Below, piece after piece: positions 37,322-49,266 of a stretch of 64,000 nt of DNA. Under the pieces are notes generated by a model. It did not search any database, was not told the origin of the DNA, and was given only the letters and a program-made list of their open reading frames with translations. Position numbers and translations under genes: made by a program. Positions within the stretch are counted from its first letter, which is position 1; the number at the start of each line of letters is the position of its first letter. The stretch lies in NCBI RefSeq assembly GCF_017742235.1, contig NZ_JAGHKQ010000004.1, positions 1 to 64,000 on the forward strand. Direction: 5' to 3'. The stretch is from Bacillus sp. 165 (GTDB taxonomy: Bacteria; Bacillota; Bacilli; Bacillales; Bacillaceae_G).

Positions 37322-38284
37322 ATGGCCGAACAATTAACAGAGATGAATCAACAGTTAGAAAATATAAATGAAGCAGTAGCTTTGTTTGGAGTTAATGATA
37401 CAAATCTAAAATTGATTGAACGAGAATTGAATGTATCTATTGTTACAAGAGGAGAGGCTGTCCGTGTCTCTGGAGACAGTGAAGCTGTTGCGCTTGTAGA
37501 GCAGATTTTAAACAGCCTGCTTGCCGTAGTGCGAAAAGGGATTACCATTTCTGAGCGTGATGTAGTATATGCAGTGCAGTTAGGCTTAAGTGGGAAAATC
37601 CAGAATTTTGTAGATTTATATGAAGAAGAAATTTTTAAAAATGTAAAAGGGAAATCTATTCGCATTAAAACAATTGGACAACGGCATTATATTCATGCGA
37701 TAAAAAAACATGACCTTGTTTTTGGAATTGGTCCTGCTGGAACAGGAAAAACATATCTAGCTGTTGTAATGGCAGTCCGTGCATTAAAGAACGGCTCTGT
37801 GAAACGTATTATTTTGACAAGACCTGCTGTAGAGGCGGGAGAGAGCCTTGGATTCTTGCCAGGTGATTTAAAAGAGAAGGTTGACCCTTACTTGCGTCCG
37901 CTTTATGATGCGCTTCATGATGTGCTTGGTCAAGAGCATACACAACGTATGATAGAAAGAGGCGTGATTGAGATTGCTCCCCTTGCTTACATGAGAGGAA
38001 GAACACTTGATGATTCTTTTGTAATATTGGACGAGGCGCAAAATACGACAGGGGCACAAATGAAAATGTTTTTGACGCGGCTAGGCTTTGGCTCGAAAAT
38101 GGTTATTACCGGTGATCCATCTCAGATTGACTTGCCAAAGGGAGTAAAATCTGGTCTGAAAATAGCGAATCAAACATTGAACAGCGTTTCTGCTATATCA
38201 TTTGTAACTCTTGAACAATCTGATGTAGTTCGTCATCCTTTGGTTCGCAAGATTATTGAGGCTTATGATAAAGTAGAAGCATAA
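37322..38284 (+). CDS. phoH: PhoH-like ATPase
   Basis: This 320-residue P-loop ATPase has Walker A FGIGPAGTGKTYLAVVMAV, Walker B FVILDEAQNTTGAQMKMFLT and the motif III-like MVITGDPSQIDLP. An N-terminal KH-like part (GVNDTNLKLIERELNVSIVT) suggests RNA contact. PhoH proteins are implicated in RNA metabolism together with YbeY, which lies downstream here. It starts 4 bases after yqfD and ends before a terminator that separates it from pgpH. Confidence 0.93.
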   Translation: MAEQLTEMNQQLENINEAVALFGVNDTNLKLIERELNVSIVTRGEAVRVSGDSEAVALVEQILNSLLAVVRKGITISERDVVYAVQLGLSGKIQNFVDLYEEEIFKNVKGKSIRIKTIGQRHYIHAIKKHDLVFGIGPAGTGKTYLAVVMAVRALKNGSVKRIILTRPAVEAGESLGFLPGDLKEKVDPYLRPLYDALHDVLGQEHTQRMIERGVIEIAPLAYMRGRTLDDSFVILDEAQNTTGAQMKMFLTRLGFGSKMVITGDPSQIDLPKGVKSGLKIANQTLNSVSAISFVTLEQSDVVRHPLVRKIIEAYDKVEA

Positions 38285-38291
38285 CACATAA

Positions 38292-38318
38292 GACCCTTCA
38301 CTTAAAGGGTCGTTTTTT
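38292..38318 (+). terminator. Terminator between phoH and pgpH
   Basis: GACCCTT and AAGGGTC form a 7-bp stem, followed by GTTTTTTG. Confidence 0.75.
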
Positions 38319-38371
38319 GTTATCATTGTTTATGGACGGACTCTTGTAAGGGAGGAGAAGGTTCTGCAGTT

Positions 38372-40510
38372 ATGAAAAACTCACAAAGAATGATTAAGCT
38401 GCTGAAACAATATAAAATAGCTGAGGCTGCTTTATATGTACTTTTAGGTTGTGTTCTTTTTGTAGCATTGATGAGCAACGTAAAACCAAATGAAGTAAAT
38501 GTAAAAATGTTGTCTATTTCAAAGAATACTGTGCACTCTCCGATAACAATTGAAGATAAAGTAACCACAGAGAAGAAAAGGCGTGAAGCAGAGCAGAGTG
38601 TAGAAGATCAGTATACATATCGCGGAGAATATAAGCAAAATCGAGTGGATATCGTAAATTCTGTATTTGATGCAGTGAAAGAGGTACAGGATGAAGCGAC
38701 GAATGAACCTCTTGCAGAAGGAGAAGTACGCGAGTTTCTTACCATAGATGAAAAATTAGAAAAACTAAAGAAAAAGCTTCCTAGTGACTTAACCAAAAGT
38801 CTAAAGGATAAGGTTCTTATTGAATTGTTGAATGCGGGGTCTGATCAGCTTGATGTAGCTCGATATTCAACAGTGACTGCTGTTAACACTATCATGAGTA
38901 AACACATTAAAATTAATGAAGTTAACGGGTTTAAGGATCGAATTCAACCAGAATTGAACAATGCGAATGTAACTAGTGATTTAAAAGAGGCAATCGTTGT
39001 ACTTGGAAAATACGCAGTAGTAGCCAATTATTTCTATGATCCTGTAACAACCAAGGAACGAAAGCAGATGGAAAGAGATGCTGTCGAGCCAGTGTACATA
39101 TTACAGGGGCAAATTCTTGTAAAAGAAGGAGATACCATTACAAGAGAGATTTATGAGCAATTGAAGCTCGTAGGCTTACTTGATGATGGGAAATCTTTGC
39201 AACCTTTTGTTGGCTTGTTTATCCTTGTTGTGATTCTTGTTTATTTTGTACAACATCAATTTGATATATTTTTAAAGCGAAGAACAGAGGGGAAGCCGTA
39301 TGTTCTTGCTTACGCGCTTATTGTGGCACTTGTTATTTTAATTATGAAAACCATCAGCTTCTTCCAAACAATTGAATTTACCGGTTTGGGATTTGTAGTG
39401 CCTGTTGCACTAGGGGCTATGTTGGTCAAGCTTATGATTGGAGATCGCTTTGTTTTTATAACAAGTATGATTTTTTCCATTTGTGGAAGTGTTATTTTTA
39501 ATGAAGGTGTAACAACCCTCAATTATACAGTTGCAGTGTATTATCTACTAAGTTCCTGGTCTGTAAGTGTATTTTTACGGGAGAAGCAGAAGCGTACCAT
39601 GATTTTGCAAGCCGGGATGTTTGTATCTATCTTAAACGTTGCAGTACTATCTGCTATTTTACTCATACGAAATGCCAATTTTTCACCGTTTGAAGTTGGT
39701 ATGTATTTACTAATGGCGGCTGCATCTGGGATTGTTTCTTCTGTGTTGACGCTAGGGGTGTTACCGTATTTAGAGAGCGGTTTAAGACTGGTATCTTCTA
39801 TGAAGTTGATGGAGCTCGCAAGCCCGAATCATCCATTACTTCGAAAAATTTTATTAGAAGCCCCTGGTACTTATCATCACAGCATTATGGTGGCTAATCT
39901 GTCAGAGGCTGCCTGTGAAGCTGTAGGTGCTAATGGCTTGCTGGCTCGTGTAGGAGCTTATTATCATGATATTGGTAAAACGCTTCGACCGCATTTCTTT
40001 ATAGAAAATCAAATGGGAATTAGAAATCCTCATGATAATTTGACACCCGAGCAAAGTCGAGATATTATTATTGCTCATGTCAGTGAAGGTGTAAAATTAT
40101 TAGAGAGACATAAAATTCCTAAGGAAATAGTAGATATTGCGGCGCAGCATCATGGAACGACCCTACTAAAGTATTTTTATTATAAAGCTATTCAGCAAAA
40201 TGATGAAGCATATACAGAAGATATGTTCCGGTATCCGGGGCCAAAAGCTTCTACGAAAGAGGCTGCTATTGTTGGAATTGCAGACAGCGTAGAGGCAGCG
40301 GTTCGCTCTTTAAATGCACCTACGCCAGAACAAATTGAACAGCTGGTTGCGAGAATTATTAAGGATCGTTTGCAGGATGAGCAATTTAGCAATTGTGATT
40401 TAACGTTTCGAGAGCTTGCCATTGTTAAAAAAATATTATGTGAAATGCTAAAAGGAACTTTTCATTCAAGAATTCAATATCCCGAAATGAAAAAAGAGCA
40501 GGTGAAATGA
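38372..40510 (+). CDS. pgpH: PgpH-type cyclic-di-AMP phosphodiesterase (7TM-HD)
   Basis: This 712-residue protein (YqfF) has one N-terminal helix (about residues 18-35), a long extracytoplasmic 7TMR-HDED domain, about seven membrane helices around residues 280-470 and a C-terminal HD phosphohydrolase with [34 protein letters not shown] and [14 protein letters not shown]. Homologues in Listeria and Bacillus hydrolyse c-di-AMP to pApA. It overlaps ybeY by one base and starts the pgpH-ybeY-dgkA-cdd-era operon. Confidence 0.93.
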   Translation: MKNSQRMIKLLKQYKIAEAALYVLLGCVLFVALMSNVKPNEVNVKMLSISKNTVHSPITIEDKVTTEKKRREAEQSVEDQYTYRGEYKQNRVDIVNSVFDAVKEVQDEATNEPLAEGEVREFLTIDEKLEKLKKKLPSDLTKSLKDKVLIELLNAGSDQLDVARYSTVTAVNTIMSKHIKINEVNGFKDRIQPELNNANVTSDLKEAIVVLGKYAVVANYFYDPVTTKERKQMERDAVEPVYILQGQILVKEGDTITREIYEQLKLVGLLDDGKSLQPFVGLFILVVILVYFVQHQFDIFLKRRTEGKPYVLAYALIVALVILIMKTISFFQTIEFTGLGFVVPVALGAMLVKLMIGDRFVFITSMIFSICGSVIFNEGVTTLNYTVAVYYLLSSWSVSVFLREKQKRTMILQAGMFVSILNVAVLSAILLIRNANFSPFEVGMYLLMAAASGIVSSVLTLGVLPYLESGLRLVSSMKLMELASPNHPLLRKILLEAPGTYHHSIMVANLSEAACEAVGANGLLARVGAYYHDIGKTLRPHFFIENQMGIRNPHDNLTPEQSRDIIIAHVSEGVKLLERHKIPKEIVDIAAQHHGTTLLKYFYYKAIQQNDEAYTEDMFRYPGPKASTKEAAIVGIADSVEAAVRSLNAPTPEQIEQLVARIIKDRLQDEQFSNCDLTFRELAIVKKILCEMLKGTFHSRIQYPEMKKEQVK

Positions 40511-40980
40511 TGAGTATTATTATTGACTTTTTTGATGAGACAAGTGAATTAACAGATGAGCAGATTACAGAAATACAAAAATTATTGTATCTTGCTGCTG
40601 ATATTGAAAATATTCAAGAACAAGCGGAAATGTCTATGACGTTTGTAGACAATCAACGAATTCAAGAGATTAACCGTGAATATAGAGATAAGGATCAACC
40701 GACTGATGTGATTTCTTTCGCGCTAGAGGATGAAGTGGAAGGAGAATTGCAAGTTGTTGGAGCGGACATGCCGCGAGTTCTCGGAGATATTATCATTTCT
40801 ATACCAAAAGCAAAAGAACAAGCACAGGAGTATGGACATTCCTTCACGAGAGAACTTGGTTTTTTGGCTGTGCACGGATTTTTGCATTTGTTAGGTTATG
40901 ACCATATGACAGAAGAAGAAGAAGAAGAGATGTTTACAAAACAAAAGGAAATTTTAGATTCTTTTGGACTAGAGAGATGA
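40510..40980 (+). CDS. ybeY: Endoribonuclease YbeY
   Basis: This 156-residue metalloprotein is involved in 16S rRNA maturation and ribosome quality control. The zinc motif [11 protein letters not shown] (H-x3-H-x5-H) is near the C-terminus, and [15 protein letters not shown] and [17 protein letters not shown] are typical. The ATG at 40510 gives the usual start; the ATG at 40507 one codon before is possible. It overlaps the pgpH stop and shares ATGA with dgkA. Confidence 0.95.
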   Translation: MSIIIDFFDETSELTDEQITEIQKLLYLAADIENIQEQAEMSMTFVDNQRIQEINREYRDKDQPTDVISFALEDEVEGELQVVGADMPRVLGDIIISIPKAKEQAQEYGHSFTRELGFLAVHGFLHLLGYDHMTEEEEEEMFTKQKEILDSFGLER

Positions 40981-41333
40981 AAAAGGGAAGCATAATAATG
41001 AGCTTTGTGTATGCTGTTTGGGGTATCTGCTATGCAATACAGCATGAGAGGAATGTGCAAATTCACTTTTGGGTAACAATAATTGTTACAGTGTGCGGTT
41101 TGTATTTGCGCATAACTAGAATAGAATGGCTTATTGTTTTGTTAACCATTGGTGTGGTAATCAGCTTGGAAATGATTAATACAGCAATAGAAAAAGCAGT
41201 TGATGTAGCAACTGAAGATATTCATCCGCTCGCAAAGATTGCAAAAGATGTCGCTGCTGGTGCAGTATTGGTATTTTCTATCATTGCTGTCATTATTGGA
41301 GGCGTTATCTTTGCACCGTATCTCATTCAGTAA
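40977..41333 (+). CDS. dgkA: Undecaprenol/diacylglycerol kinase DgkA family
   Basis: This 118-residue small membrane kinase has three hydrophobic helices and the signature [20 protein letters not shown] with the catalytic Glu, followed by [17 protein letters not shown]. In Gram-positive bacteria the substrate is undecaprenol, which is phosphorylated for cell-wall carrier recycling. It shares ATGA with ybeY and is followed by cdd. Confidence 0.92.
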   Translation: MKKGSIIMSFVYAVWGICYAIQHERNVQIHFWVTIIVTVCGLYLRITRIEWLIVLLTIGVVISLEMINTAIEKAVDVATEDIHPLAKIAKDVAAGAVLVFSIIAVIIGGVIFAPYLIQ

Positions 41334-41341
41334 ACTATTAA

Positions 41342-42662
<1,321 letters not shown>

Positions 42663-42765
42663 TTAGAAAAATTTTTCTCACATGAAAAGGAACAAATAAG
42701 GTCACTTTAATAACAAAGGAAATTGGAATCATGCTAGGCTTATCAAAATAGGAAGGTGGGTTCTT

Positions 42766-42909
42766 ATGTTGAATTTTACCTGGAGTGTCTTTTCTCAAAC
42801 TGGAAGCGTAGAAACATACCTTATCTACAAAGAGTTGGAAAAAGAGGGGCGAGAATGGCCGAATGAGTCTAATGACGAGCTAGCAGAAATAGATTCTCCG
42901 ATTTCTTGA
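42766..42909 (+). CDS. yqzL: YqzL, small conserved protein
   Basis: This 47-residue protein opens [20 protein letters not shown] and ends in an acidic tail ([12 protein letters not shown]). It matches YqzL of Bacillus in sequence and position between era and recO. The function is unknown. GGAAGGTGGG precedes the ATG. It ends about 30 bases before recO and is presumably co-transcribed with it. Confidence 0.88.
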   Translation: MLNFTWSVFSQTGSVETYLIYKELEKEGREWPNESNDELAEIDSPIS

Positions 42910-42940
42910 TCTTATTGTTCCGCCTTGGATGGTGATGAAC

Positions 42941-43693
42941 GTGTTTCAAAAAATTGAGGGAATAGTACTTAAAGCAATTAATTATGGAGAAACAAATAAA
43001 ATTGTGACCATTTTTTCCCGAGAACTTGGGAAAGTTGGTGTTGTTGCAAGAGGAGCAAAAAAGCCGAATAGCCGACTCTCCTCCGTTTCCCAGCCTTTTA
43101 CTTATGGATATTTTCTTGTGCAAGTAGGGACAGGCTTAGGAACGCTGCAACAAGGAGAGGTAATTTCTTCCATGCGTGATATACGTGAGGATATTTTTAT
43201 CACAGCGTACGCTTCTCTTGTTATAGAATTGACAGATAAGGCACTAGAAGAGAAAAAGAGTAACCCCTTTTTATTTGAATTAATGTATCAAACGTTGCAT
43301 TATATGAATGAAGGGGTAGACCCTGAGGTTTTGGCATATATTTATCAAACAAAAATGATGCCCGTTTTGGGAATGTATCCGGAATTTGATACATGCTCTG
43401 TTTGTCACCAATCAGATGCTTTTGTCGCCTTCTCCATTAGGGAAGGCGGCTTTCTATGTGCAAAACATGCAGAACAAGACCCATACCGTCTTCCCATTAA
43501 TGAGGCTGCGGGTAAGCTGTTACGGTTATTCCATCATTTCCATTTGAATCGTCTTGGAAATGTCTCCGTAAAGGCCGAAACAAAAAAACAGCTGCGTACG
43601 ATTTTAAATGCTTATTATGATGAATATTGTGGAATTTACCTAAAGTCACGCCGATTTTTGCAGCAACTTGAAAAACTAACTCCTGATACATAA
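42941..43693 (+). CDS. recO: DNA repair protein RecO
   Basis: This 250-residue recombination mediator has an N-terminal OB fold ([20 protein letters not shown], then [17 protein letters not shown]) and a helical part with zinc-like cysteines (CSVCHQ and LCAKHAEQD). It loads RecA onto SSB-coated DNA with RecR. The GTG at 42941 gives the start VFQKIEG equal to B. cereus-group RecO; an ATG at 42929 or 42935 would add a few residues. The glyQS genes that follow recO in B. subtilis are absent here. Confidence 0.92.
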   Translation: MFQKIEGIVLKAINYGETNKIVTIFSRELGKVGVVARGAKKPNSRLSSVSQPFTYGYFLVQVGTGLGTLQQGEVISSMRDIREDIFITAYASLVIELTDKALEEKKSNPFLFELMYQTLHYMNEGVDPEVLAYIYQTKMMPVLGMYPEFDTCSVCHQSDAFVAFSIREGGFLCAKHAEQDPYRLPINEAAGKLLRLFHHFHLNRLGNVSVKAETKKQLRTILNAYYDEYCGIYLKSRRFLQQLEKLTPDT

Positions 43694-43968
43694 AGAAAAA
43701 TCTTTATCGATGCTCAGATTACTTAAAACTATCGAATTTGTTACTTGTTAACGCTGAATAACGATTAAGTGTACAATATGAATTAAGAAGGGCGCAATTT
43801 TGTTCTAAACTTAGTATGTTTATTTTAAATTTCCCTTTGTATAAAGAAGGAAATGAGATAATTAAGAACAAAAACGTTTTCTTTTTTATATCCTTTCTTT
43901 TTCGAATAGTATATTTAGTATATAATATTTAAAAGATAGTATAACTCTTTTTTCGATTAGTAAGGGTG

Positions 43969-44607
43969 GTGAGTATCATAGAACTCAATAAACGTCAGGA
44001 ACAAATAATACAAATTGTGAAAGAGCATGGTCCTATTACTGGAGAAGCGATAGCAGATAAATTAAATTTAACTCGTGCTACGCTGCGTCCGGATTTAGCA
44101 ATTCTAACGATGGCCGGGTACTTAGATGCTCGTCCGAGAGTCGGTTATTTTTATACCGGTAAAACAGGAGGACAGCTTTTATCTGAAACCATAAAAAAGT
44201 TAAGGATACAAGATTGTCAATCTCTTCCAGTAGTGGTGGATAAAAATGTATCAGTGTATGATGCAATTTGCACAATGTTTTTAGAAGATATAGGAACGCT
44301 GTTTATTGTGGATCAAAATGCATTGCTTGTCGGCGTTGTATCTCGAAAAGATTTATTGCGCGCAAGTATGGGAAATCAGGATTTGACGTCGGTACCAGTG
44401 AATATTATTATGACGAGAATGCCTAATATCACAACATGTCAAAAAGATGATAGTTTGTATGATGTAGCTAAAAAATTAATAGAAAAGCAGATTGACGCCA
44501 TGCCTGTCGTTAAAGAAACAGAGAAAGGTTTAGAAGTGATTGGACGCCTTACAAAAACAAATTTAACGAAAGTGTTGGTTGATTTAGTGGAGGATGAACT
44601 TCTGTAA
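43969..44607 (+). CDS. ccpN: CcpN, gluconeogenesis repressor
   Basis: This 212-residue regulator (YqzB) represses gapB and pckA in the presence of glucose in B. subtilis. The N-terminal winged helix reads LNKRQEQIIQIVKEHGPITG and LNLTRATLRPDLAILTMAGY, and two CBS domains follow (VYDAICTMFLEDIGTLFIV and DVAKKLIEKQIDAMPVV). The GTG at 43969 gives MSIIELNKRQEQ, equal to B. subtilis. The best Shine-Dalgarno-like stretch (AAGGGTGGTGA) overlaps this codon, so the exact start is uncertain. Upstream are three AGTATA repeats. Confidence 0.9.
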   Translation: MSIIELNKRQEQIIQIVKEHGPITGEAIADKLNLTRATLRPDLAILTMAGYLDARPRVGYFYTGKTGGQLLSETIKKLRIQDCQSLPVVVDKNVSVYDAICTMFLEDIGTLFIVDQNALLVGVVSRKDLLRASMGNQDLTSVPVNIIMTRMPNITTCQKDDSLYDVAKKLIEKQIDAMPVVKETEKGLEVIGRLTKTNLTKVLVDLVEDELL

Positions 44608-44634
44608 GAGTATAGTTAAAAGCGAGGTAATGAA

Positions 44635-45444
44635 ATGAGCAATCAAATCGTCTATGTTGTATCCGATTCTGTTGGAGAGACAGCAGACTTAGTTGTGCGT
44701 GCTGCGATGGGACAATTTGCACTGAACCCTGATATTCGCAGGGTACCCTATGTAGAGGATACCAGTATATTAAAAGAAGTAATTTCAATTGCGAAGAGCA
44801 ATCATGCCATCATATGTTATACGCTTGTTAAGCCCAATATGAGACGATACTTGGTAGAAGAAGCGGAACGGGAAGGAGTAGTAATCTTTGATATTATCGG
44901 TCCGCTAATTGACAAGATTCAATCGGTGACAAATGCTACACCGCGTTACGAGCCTGGAGTTGTCCGTAAACTAGATGAAGACTATTTTAAAAAGATTGAA
45001 GCAATTGAATTCGCGGTCAAATATGATGATGGGAGAGATCCGCGAGGTATTTTAAAAGCTGATATTATTTTAATTGGGGTATCCCGAACATCTAAAACGC
45101 CATTATCACAATACCTTGCTCATAAACGTCTGAAGGTAGCAAATGTTCCTCTTGTGCCAGAAGTGGACCCTCCTGAAGAATTGTATCTTGTACCGAAAGA
45201 AAAATGCTTCGGCTTAAAAATTGTACCTGAAAAATTGAATAACATTCGAAAAGAACGATTAAAAGCACTCGGCTTAAGTGATGGAGCAAGTTATGCTAAT
45301 ATAGAACGTATTAAAGAAGAACTCACTCATTTTGAAAAGGTAGTAGACAAAATCGGGTGCCAAATTATTGATGTTTCAGATAAAGCAATAGAAGAGTCTG
45401 CAAACATAATTTTAAATGCTGTACAAAATTATCGTTCGTTCTAG
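44635..45444 (+). CDS. ppsR: PPDK regulatory kinase/phosphorylase (DUF299, YqfL)
   Basis: This 269-residue bifunctional serine/threonine kinase and pyrophosphorylase family protein acts on pyruvate phosphate dikinase or PEP synthase. The P-loop-like block is [19 protein letters not shown], and the family signature [20 protein letters not shown] opens the protein. In B. subtilis it is the partner of CcpN in catabolite control, and it also follows ccpN here by 27 bases. A GAGGTAATGA-type RBS stands before the ATG. A terminator overlaps the end. Confidence 0.9.
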   Translation: MSNQIVYVVSDSVGETADLVVRAAMGQFALNPDIRRVPYVEDTSILKEVISIAKSNHAIICYTLVKPNMRRYLVEEAEREGVVIFDIIGPLIDKIQSVTNATPRYEPGVVRKLDEDYFKKIEAIEFAVKYDDGRDPRGILKADIILIGVSRTSKTPLSQYLAHKRLKVANVPLVPEVDPPEELYLVPKEKCFGLKIVPEKLNNIRKERLKALGLSDGASYANIERIKEELTHFEKVVDKIGCQIIDVSDKAIEESANIILNAVQNYRSF

Positions 45445-45475
45445 ACGTATTTACTAAAGGTAAATGCGTCTTTTT
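45443..45475 (+). terminator. Terminator of ccpN-ppsR
   Basis: AGACGTATTTAC and GTAAATGCGTCT (one G-U) form a 12-bp stem, followed by TTTT. Confidence 0.85.
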
Positions 45476-45729
45476 AAATGGAGAAATATAGAAACATCTG
45501 ATATGAAAAGGCAGGAACGTTTTTATTTTCAAAAATTATGTTTGAAATGTAGCTAAGTTTTATAAATTATATTATAATAAAAAATTGTGATAAAAACCTT
45601 TCATTTTAGGTTTAGACTTTGTTTTTTCCGAATAAACTAGGGATAGGATTTGCTTTGGGAAATTTCATATACAAAGAGAAGATTTTTTGTAAAAAATCGA
45701 CAAAAATCTAAATAAGAAAACATGCATTC

Positions 45730-45758
45730 TTGAAGGATTCGTTGAAGGGATGTAGAAT
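45730..45758 (+). promoter_or_regulatory. Promoter of the yqxD-dnaG-sigA operon
   Basis: TTGAAG at 45730-45735, 17-base spacer and TAGAAT at 45753-45758. The expected start (about 45765) lies directly at the ATG at 45767. Confidence 0.55.
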
Positions 45759-45766
45759 AGAGAAAT

Positions 45767-46225
45767 ATGCAAAATTTAATGAAGATTTTTGTTGATGCGG
45801 ATGCATGCCCAGTGAAGCAAGAAATTATCCAGGCGGGAACAGAATTTCATGTCGACATTTACTTTGTTGCATCTTATGCACATAAATCTGAATCTCAAGT
45901 CGGTAATTGGATTTATGTCGATTCCTTTAAAGATCAGGTAGATTTTCATATCTACAAACTTGCGGAAAAAGGAGACATAGTCGTTACACAAGATATGGGA
46001 TTTGCAAGCTTGCTTGTTAAAAAAGGTGTGCAGGTGTTATCCCCAAGAGGGATTCCACTTAAAGATGAACAAATGGATACAATTTTATACAATCGATACA
46101 TGTCTGCCAAGCTGCGCAGAAGTGGGACTTATACGAAGGGTCCAAAAGCATTCTCTTTAGAGGATCGAAAGCGTTTTGCAAGTGAATTGAAAAAAATATT
46201 GTCGAATCATGAAGGAATAACTTAG
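45767..46225 (+). CDS. yqxD: YaiI/YqxD family protein (DUF188)
   Basis: This 152-residue UPF0178 protein has a PIN-like start KIFVDADACPVKQEI with Asp residues in the catalytic-like position, the central DIVVTQDMGFASLLVKKG and the C-terminal RRSGTYTKGPKAF. It is a putative nuclease fold of unknown role. Two starts are possible, the ATG at 45767 (near the predicted transcription start) and the ATG at 45779; neither has a good RBS. It precedes dnaG as in other Bacillus. Confidence 0.85.
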   Translation: MQNLMKIFVDADACPVKQEIIQAGTEFHVDIYFVASYAHKSESQVGNWIYVDSFKDQVDFHIYKLAEKGDIVVTQDMGFASLLVKKGVQVLSPRGIPLKDEQMDTILYNRYMSAKLRRSGTYTKGPKAFSLEDRKRFASELKKILSNHEGIT

Positions 46226-46266
46226 TTTATGCCGAATAAATAACATTAGGACACGGAGCTGTAGTT

Positions 46267-48069
46267 ATGGGGAACAGAATTCCCGAGGAAATCGTTGAAC
46301 AGGTTCGTCATTCTGTTGACATTGTTGATGTAATTAGCGAATACGTTCAGTTGAAAAAGCAAGGAAGGAATTATTTGGGCTTGTGCCCTTTTCATGGAGA
46401 GAATACACCTTCCTTTTCAGTTTCTCCTGAAAAACAAATATTTCATTGCTTCGGCTGCGGAGCTGGAGGAAACGCCCTCTCATTCGTTATGCAAATGGAA
46501 GGAGCTTCGTTTGTTCAGGCAGTAGAAAAGTTAGCAAATAAAACAGGAATTCATGTGCAAAGCTATATTACTGACAGCGGTGCAGTAAATGAATCTAATC
46601 ATAACTCACTTATGACAGAAGCACATGAACTTCTAAAAAAGTATTATCATCATCTCCTCTTAAATACGCAAGATGGAAAGCATGCGCTTGAATATTTGCT
46701 AAATAGAGGCTTTACAAAAGAACTCATAATAAAATTTGAAATCGGATATGCTGCCGAGTCACGCGATACGGCAACAAAAGTTTTGCAAAAACGAGGTTTT
46801 AAATTACCTGTTATGGAGGAAGCCGGCCTTGTGATTCGCAGTGACAAGGATGGCTCATTTTATGACCGCTTTCGCAATCGTATCATGTTTCCGATCGCTA
46901 ATACGCAAGGTAAAATTATTGCCTTCAGCGGCAGGACCTTAGGGGATGGTTCACCTAAGTATTTGAACAGCCCTGAAACTCCTATTTTTAATAAAGGCCG
47001 CACACTTTATAATTTTCATCAAGCTCGTCTGCATATTCGCAAAGAACAAAGAACAGTATTATTTGAAGGCTATGCTGATGTAATCGCTGCTGTTCATGCT
47101 GGCATAGGAGAATCTATTGCTACGATGGGAACTGCATTGACAGAAGAACAGGCGAGAATAATACGGCGCAATGTAGAAGAAGTTATTATTTGTTATGACG
47201 GTGATAAGGCAGGCACCGAAGCCTCTTCTAAAGCAGCGGATATGCTTATCGCTGCTGGATGTAAGGTTAGAATAGCTATGGTTCCTGAAGGGCTTGATCC
47301 AGATGAATATGTTCGAAAACTTGGGCCTGAAAAATTCAAACAGGAAGTTATTGAACAAAGTGTCAGTCTTACAAATTTTAAAATAAACTTTCTTCGTTTG
47401 GGGAAAAATTTACAAGACGAATCAATAAAAATTCAATATATCCATGATGTTCTTAAAGAAATTGCTAAACTTGCCAAGCCTATTGAACGAGAACATTATT
47501 TGCAACAAATATCCAAAGATTTTTCGATGCCGATTGAAGCTTTAAAGCAGGAACTAGCAGATATCTATCGAAAAAATAAAGGGCACCATTTCCAAGAAAA
47601 GCAAAGAACTGCAACTCCAAAGCGTGAGGTTAAAATTAAACCCTTGTCTGCGTTTGAAAATGCAGAGCGTCATCTATTGGCTCATATGCTCCAGGATAGA
47701 GATGTCGCACGTAAAGTGCAAGAAGTGCTTCAAAGTTTTTTTCACATTGAGAAACATTCAGAAATTATCGTTCATTTACATGCATATTATGAAGAGGGCA
47801 ATGAACCTGATGTAAGTAAATTTTTAGATTGGCTTCCTAATGATGAGCTTCGCAGCAAAGTTACTGACATTGCAAATATACTAATAAGTCCTCATTTATC
47901 TGATAAGGAGTTTCAAGATTATATAAGGGCAATTCAAAATCGAAGCAAGGAACTCGAAATCAAGGAAAAAGAACATGAAATGAAAGCAGCTGAGCATCGA
48001 AAGGATTATCGATTGGCGGCTGAAATTTTAAAGGGAATTTTAGAAATCCGATTGTCTATGAAATCGTAG
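46267..48069 (+). CDS. dnaG: DNA primase
   Basis: This 600-residue enzyme makes RNA primers at the replication fork. The N-terminal zinc finger is CPFHGENTPSFSVSPEKQ followed by FHCFGCGAGG; the TOPRIM catalytic core includes VLFEGYADVIAAVHAG and IICYDGDKAGTEA; a C-terminal helicase-interaction domain follows. It is the middle gene of the macromolecular synthesis operon, between yqxD and sigA, with sigA 34 bases downstream. Confidence 0.96.
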   Translation: MGNRIPEEIVEQVRHSVDIVDVISEYVQLKKQGRNYLGLCPFHGENTPSFSVSPEKQIFHCFGCGAGGNALSFVMQMEGASFVQAVEKLANKTGIHVQSYITDSGAVNESNHNSLMTEAHELLKKYYHHLLLNTQDGKHALEYLLNRGFTKELIIKFEIGYAAESRDTATKVLQKRGFKLPVMEEAGLVIRSDKDGSFYDRFRNRIMFPIANTQGKIIAFSGRTLGDGSPKYLNSPETPIFNKGRTLYNFHQARLHIRKEQRTVLFEGYADVIAAVHAGIGESIATMGTALTEEQARIIRRNVEEVIICYDGDKAGTEASSKAADMLIAAGCKVRIAMVPEGLDPDEYVRKLGPEKFKQEVIEQSVSLTNFKINFLRLGKNLQDESIKIQYIHDVLKEIAKLAKPIEREHYLQQISKDFSMPIEALKQELADIYRKNKGHHFQEKQRTATPKREVKIKPLSAFENAERHLLAHMLQDRDVARKVQEVLQSFFHIEKHSEIIVHLHAYYEEGNEPDVSKFLDWLPNDELRSKVTDIANILISPHLSDKEFQDYIRAIQNRSKELEIKEKEHEMKAAEHRKDYRLAAEILKGILEIRLSMKS

Positions 48070-48103
48070 CAAGTATTTGTATCTCACGTAAGGAGGGGAA
48101 CAA

Positions 48104-49222
48104 ATGGCTGAAAAATCAGCTCGTTCTAAAGAAGTGGAAACAGATGTAACATTTGAACAAGTGAAAGAACAACTTACAGAGTTAGGTAAAAAACGAGGTG
48201 TTCTTACATACGAAGAAATTGCAGAACGTATGAATGGATTTGATATTGAATCCGATCAAATGGATGAATATTATGAATTTTTAGGTGAACAAGGTATTGA
48301 ATTAATCGGAGATTCTGATGAAGACCCGAATATTCATCAATTAGCAAAAGAAGAGGAATTCGATCTTAACGATTTAAGTGTTCCTCCAGGTGTGAAAATT
48401 AACGACCCTGTTCGTATGTACTTAAAAGAAATAGGGCGCGTCGATTTACTATCAGCAGAAGAAGAAATTAATCTTGCTAAACGAATTGAAGATGGTGATG
48501 AAGAAGCAAAACGCCGCTTAGCAGAGGCAAACCTTCGTCTTGTAGTTAGTATTGCAAAGCGTTATGTAGGGCGTGGCATGTTATTCTTAGACCTTATCCA
48601 AGAAGGAAATATGGGACTGATTAAAGCGGTTGAAAAATTTAATTACCGTAAAGGTTTTAAGTTCAGTACGTATGCAACTTGGTGGATTCGTCAAGCGATT
48701 ACACGTGCTATTGCCGATCAAGCTAGAACGATTCGTATTCCTGTGCATATGGTCGAAACAATTAATAAATTGATTCGCGTACAGCGCCAATTGCTGCAAG
48801 ATTTAGGTCGTGAGCCTTCACCTGAAGAGATAGGCGAGGAAATGGATCTTGCACCGGAAAAAGTTCGTGAAATATTAAAGATTGCTCAAGAACCTGTTTC
48901 TCTTGAAACACCAATTGGTGAAGAAGACGACTCTCACCTTGGGGATTTCATTGAAGACCAAGAAGCAACTTCTCCTGCTGAGCATGCGGCTTATGAGCTG
49001 TTAAAAGAGCAGCTAGAAGATGTGTTAGATACTCTAACAGATCGTGAAGAAAATGTACTTCGTCTTCGTTTCGGATTAGATGATGGTCGAACTCGTACTC
49101 TGGAAGAAGTTGGGAAAGTGTTCGGTGTAACAAGAGAACGTATCCGACAAATTGAAGCAAAAGCACTTCGTAAGCTACGTCATCCGAGCCGCAGCAAACG
49201 ACTGAAAGACTTTTTAGAATAG
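48104..49222 (+). CDS. sigA: Primary sigma factor SigA (RpoD)
   Basis: This 372-residue principal sigma factor has region 1.1 at the N-terminus, region 1.2-2 with [37 protein letters not shown], region 2.4 [20 protein letters not shown], region 3 and region 4 with the helix-turn-helix [20 protein letters not shown] ending in [24 protein letters not shown] precedes the ATG. It closes the yqxD-dnaG-sigA operon and has a terminator 10 bases after the stop. Confidence 0.97.
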   Translation: MAEKSARSKEVETDVTFEQVKEQLTELGKKRGVLTYEEIAERMNGFDIESDQMDEYYEFLGEQGIELIGDSDEDPNIHQLAKEEEFDLNDLSVPPGVKINDPVRMYLKEIGRVDLLSAEEEINLAKRIEDGDEEAKRRLAEANLRLVVSIAKRYVGRGMLFLDLIQEGNMGLIKAVEKFNYRKGFKFSTYATWWIRQAITRAIADQARTIRIPVHMVETINKLIRVQRQLLQDLGREPSPEEIGEEMDLAPEKVREILKIAQEPVSLETPIGEEDDSHLGDFIEDQEATSPAEHAAYELLKEQLEDVLDTLTDREENVLRLRFGLDDGRTRTLEEVGKVFGVTRERIRQIEAKALRKLRHPSRSKRLKDFLE

Positions 49223-49232
49223 ACCCTATATT

Positions 49233-49266
49233 AGTTTACTTCATGAATATGAAGTAAACTTTTTTC
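49233..49266 (+). terminator. Terminator of the dnaG-sigA operon
   Basis: AGTTTACTTCAT and ATGAAGTAAACT are perfect complements around GAAT, followed by TTTTTT. Confidence 0.9.

Noticed and set aside
45600-45660. Possible SigH-type promoter before yqxD (AGGTTT, then CGAAT)
   Set aside because: The -35 lacks the conserved AGGA and spacing is only approximate.
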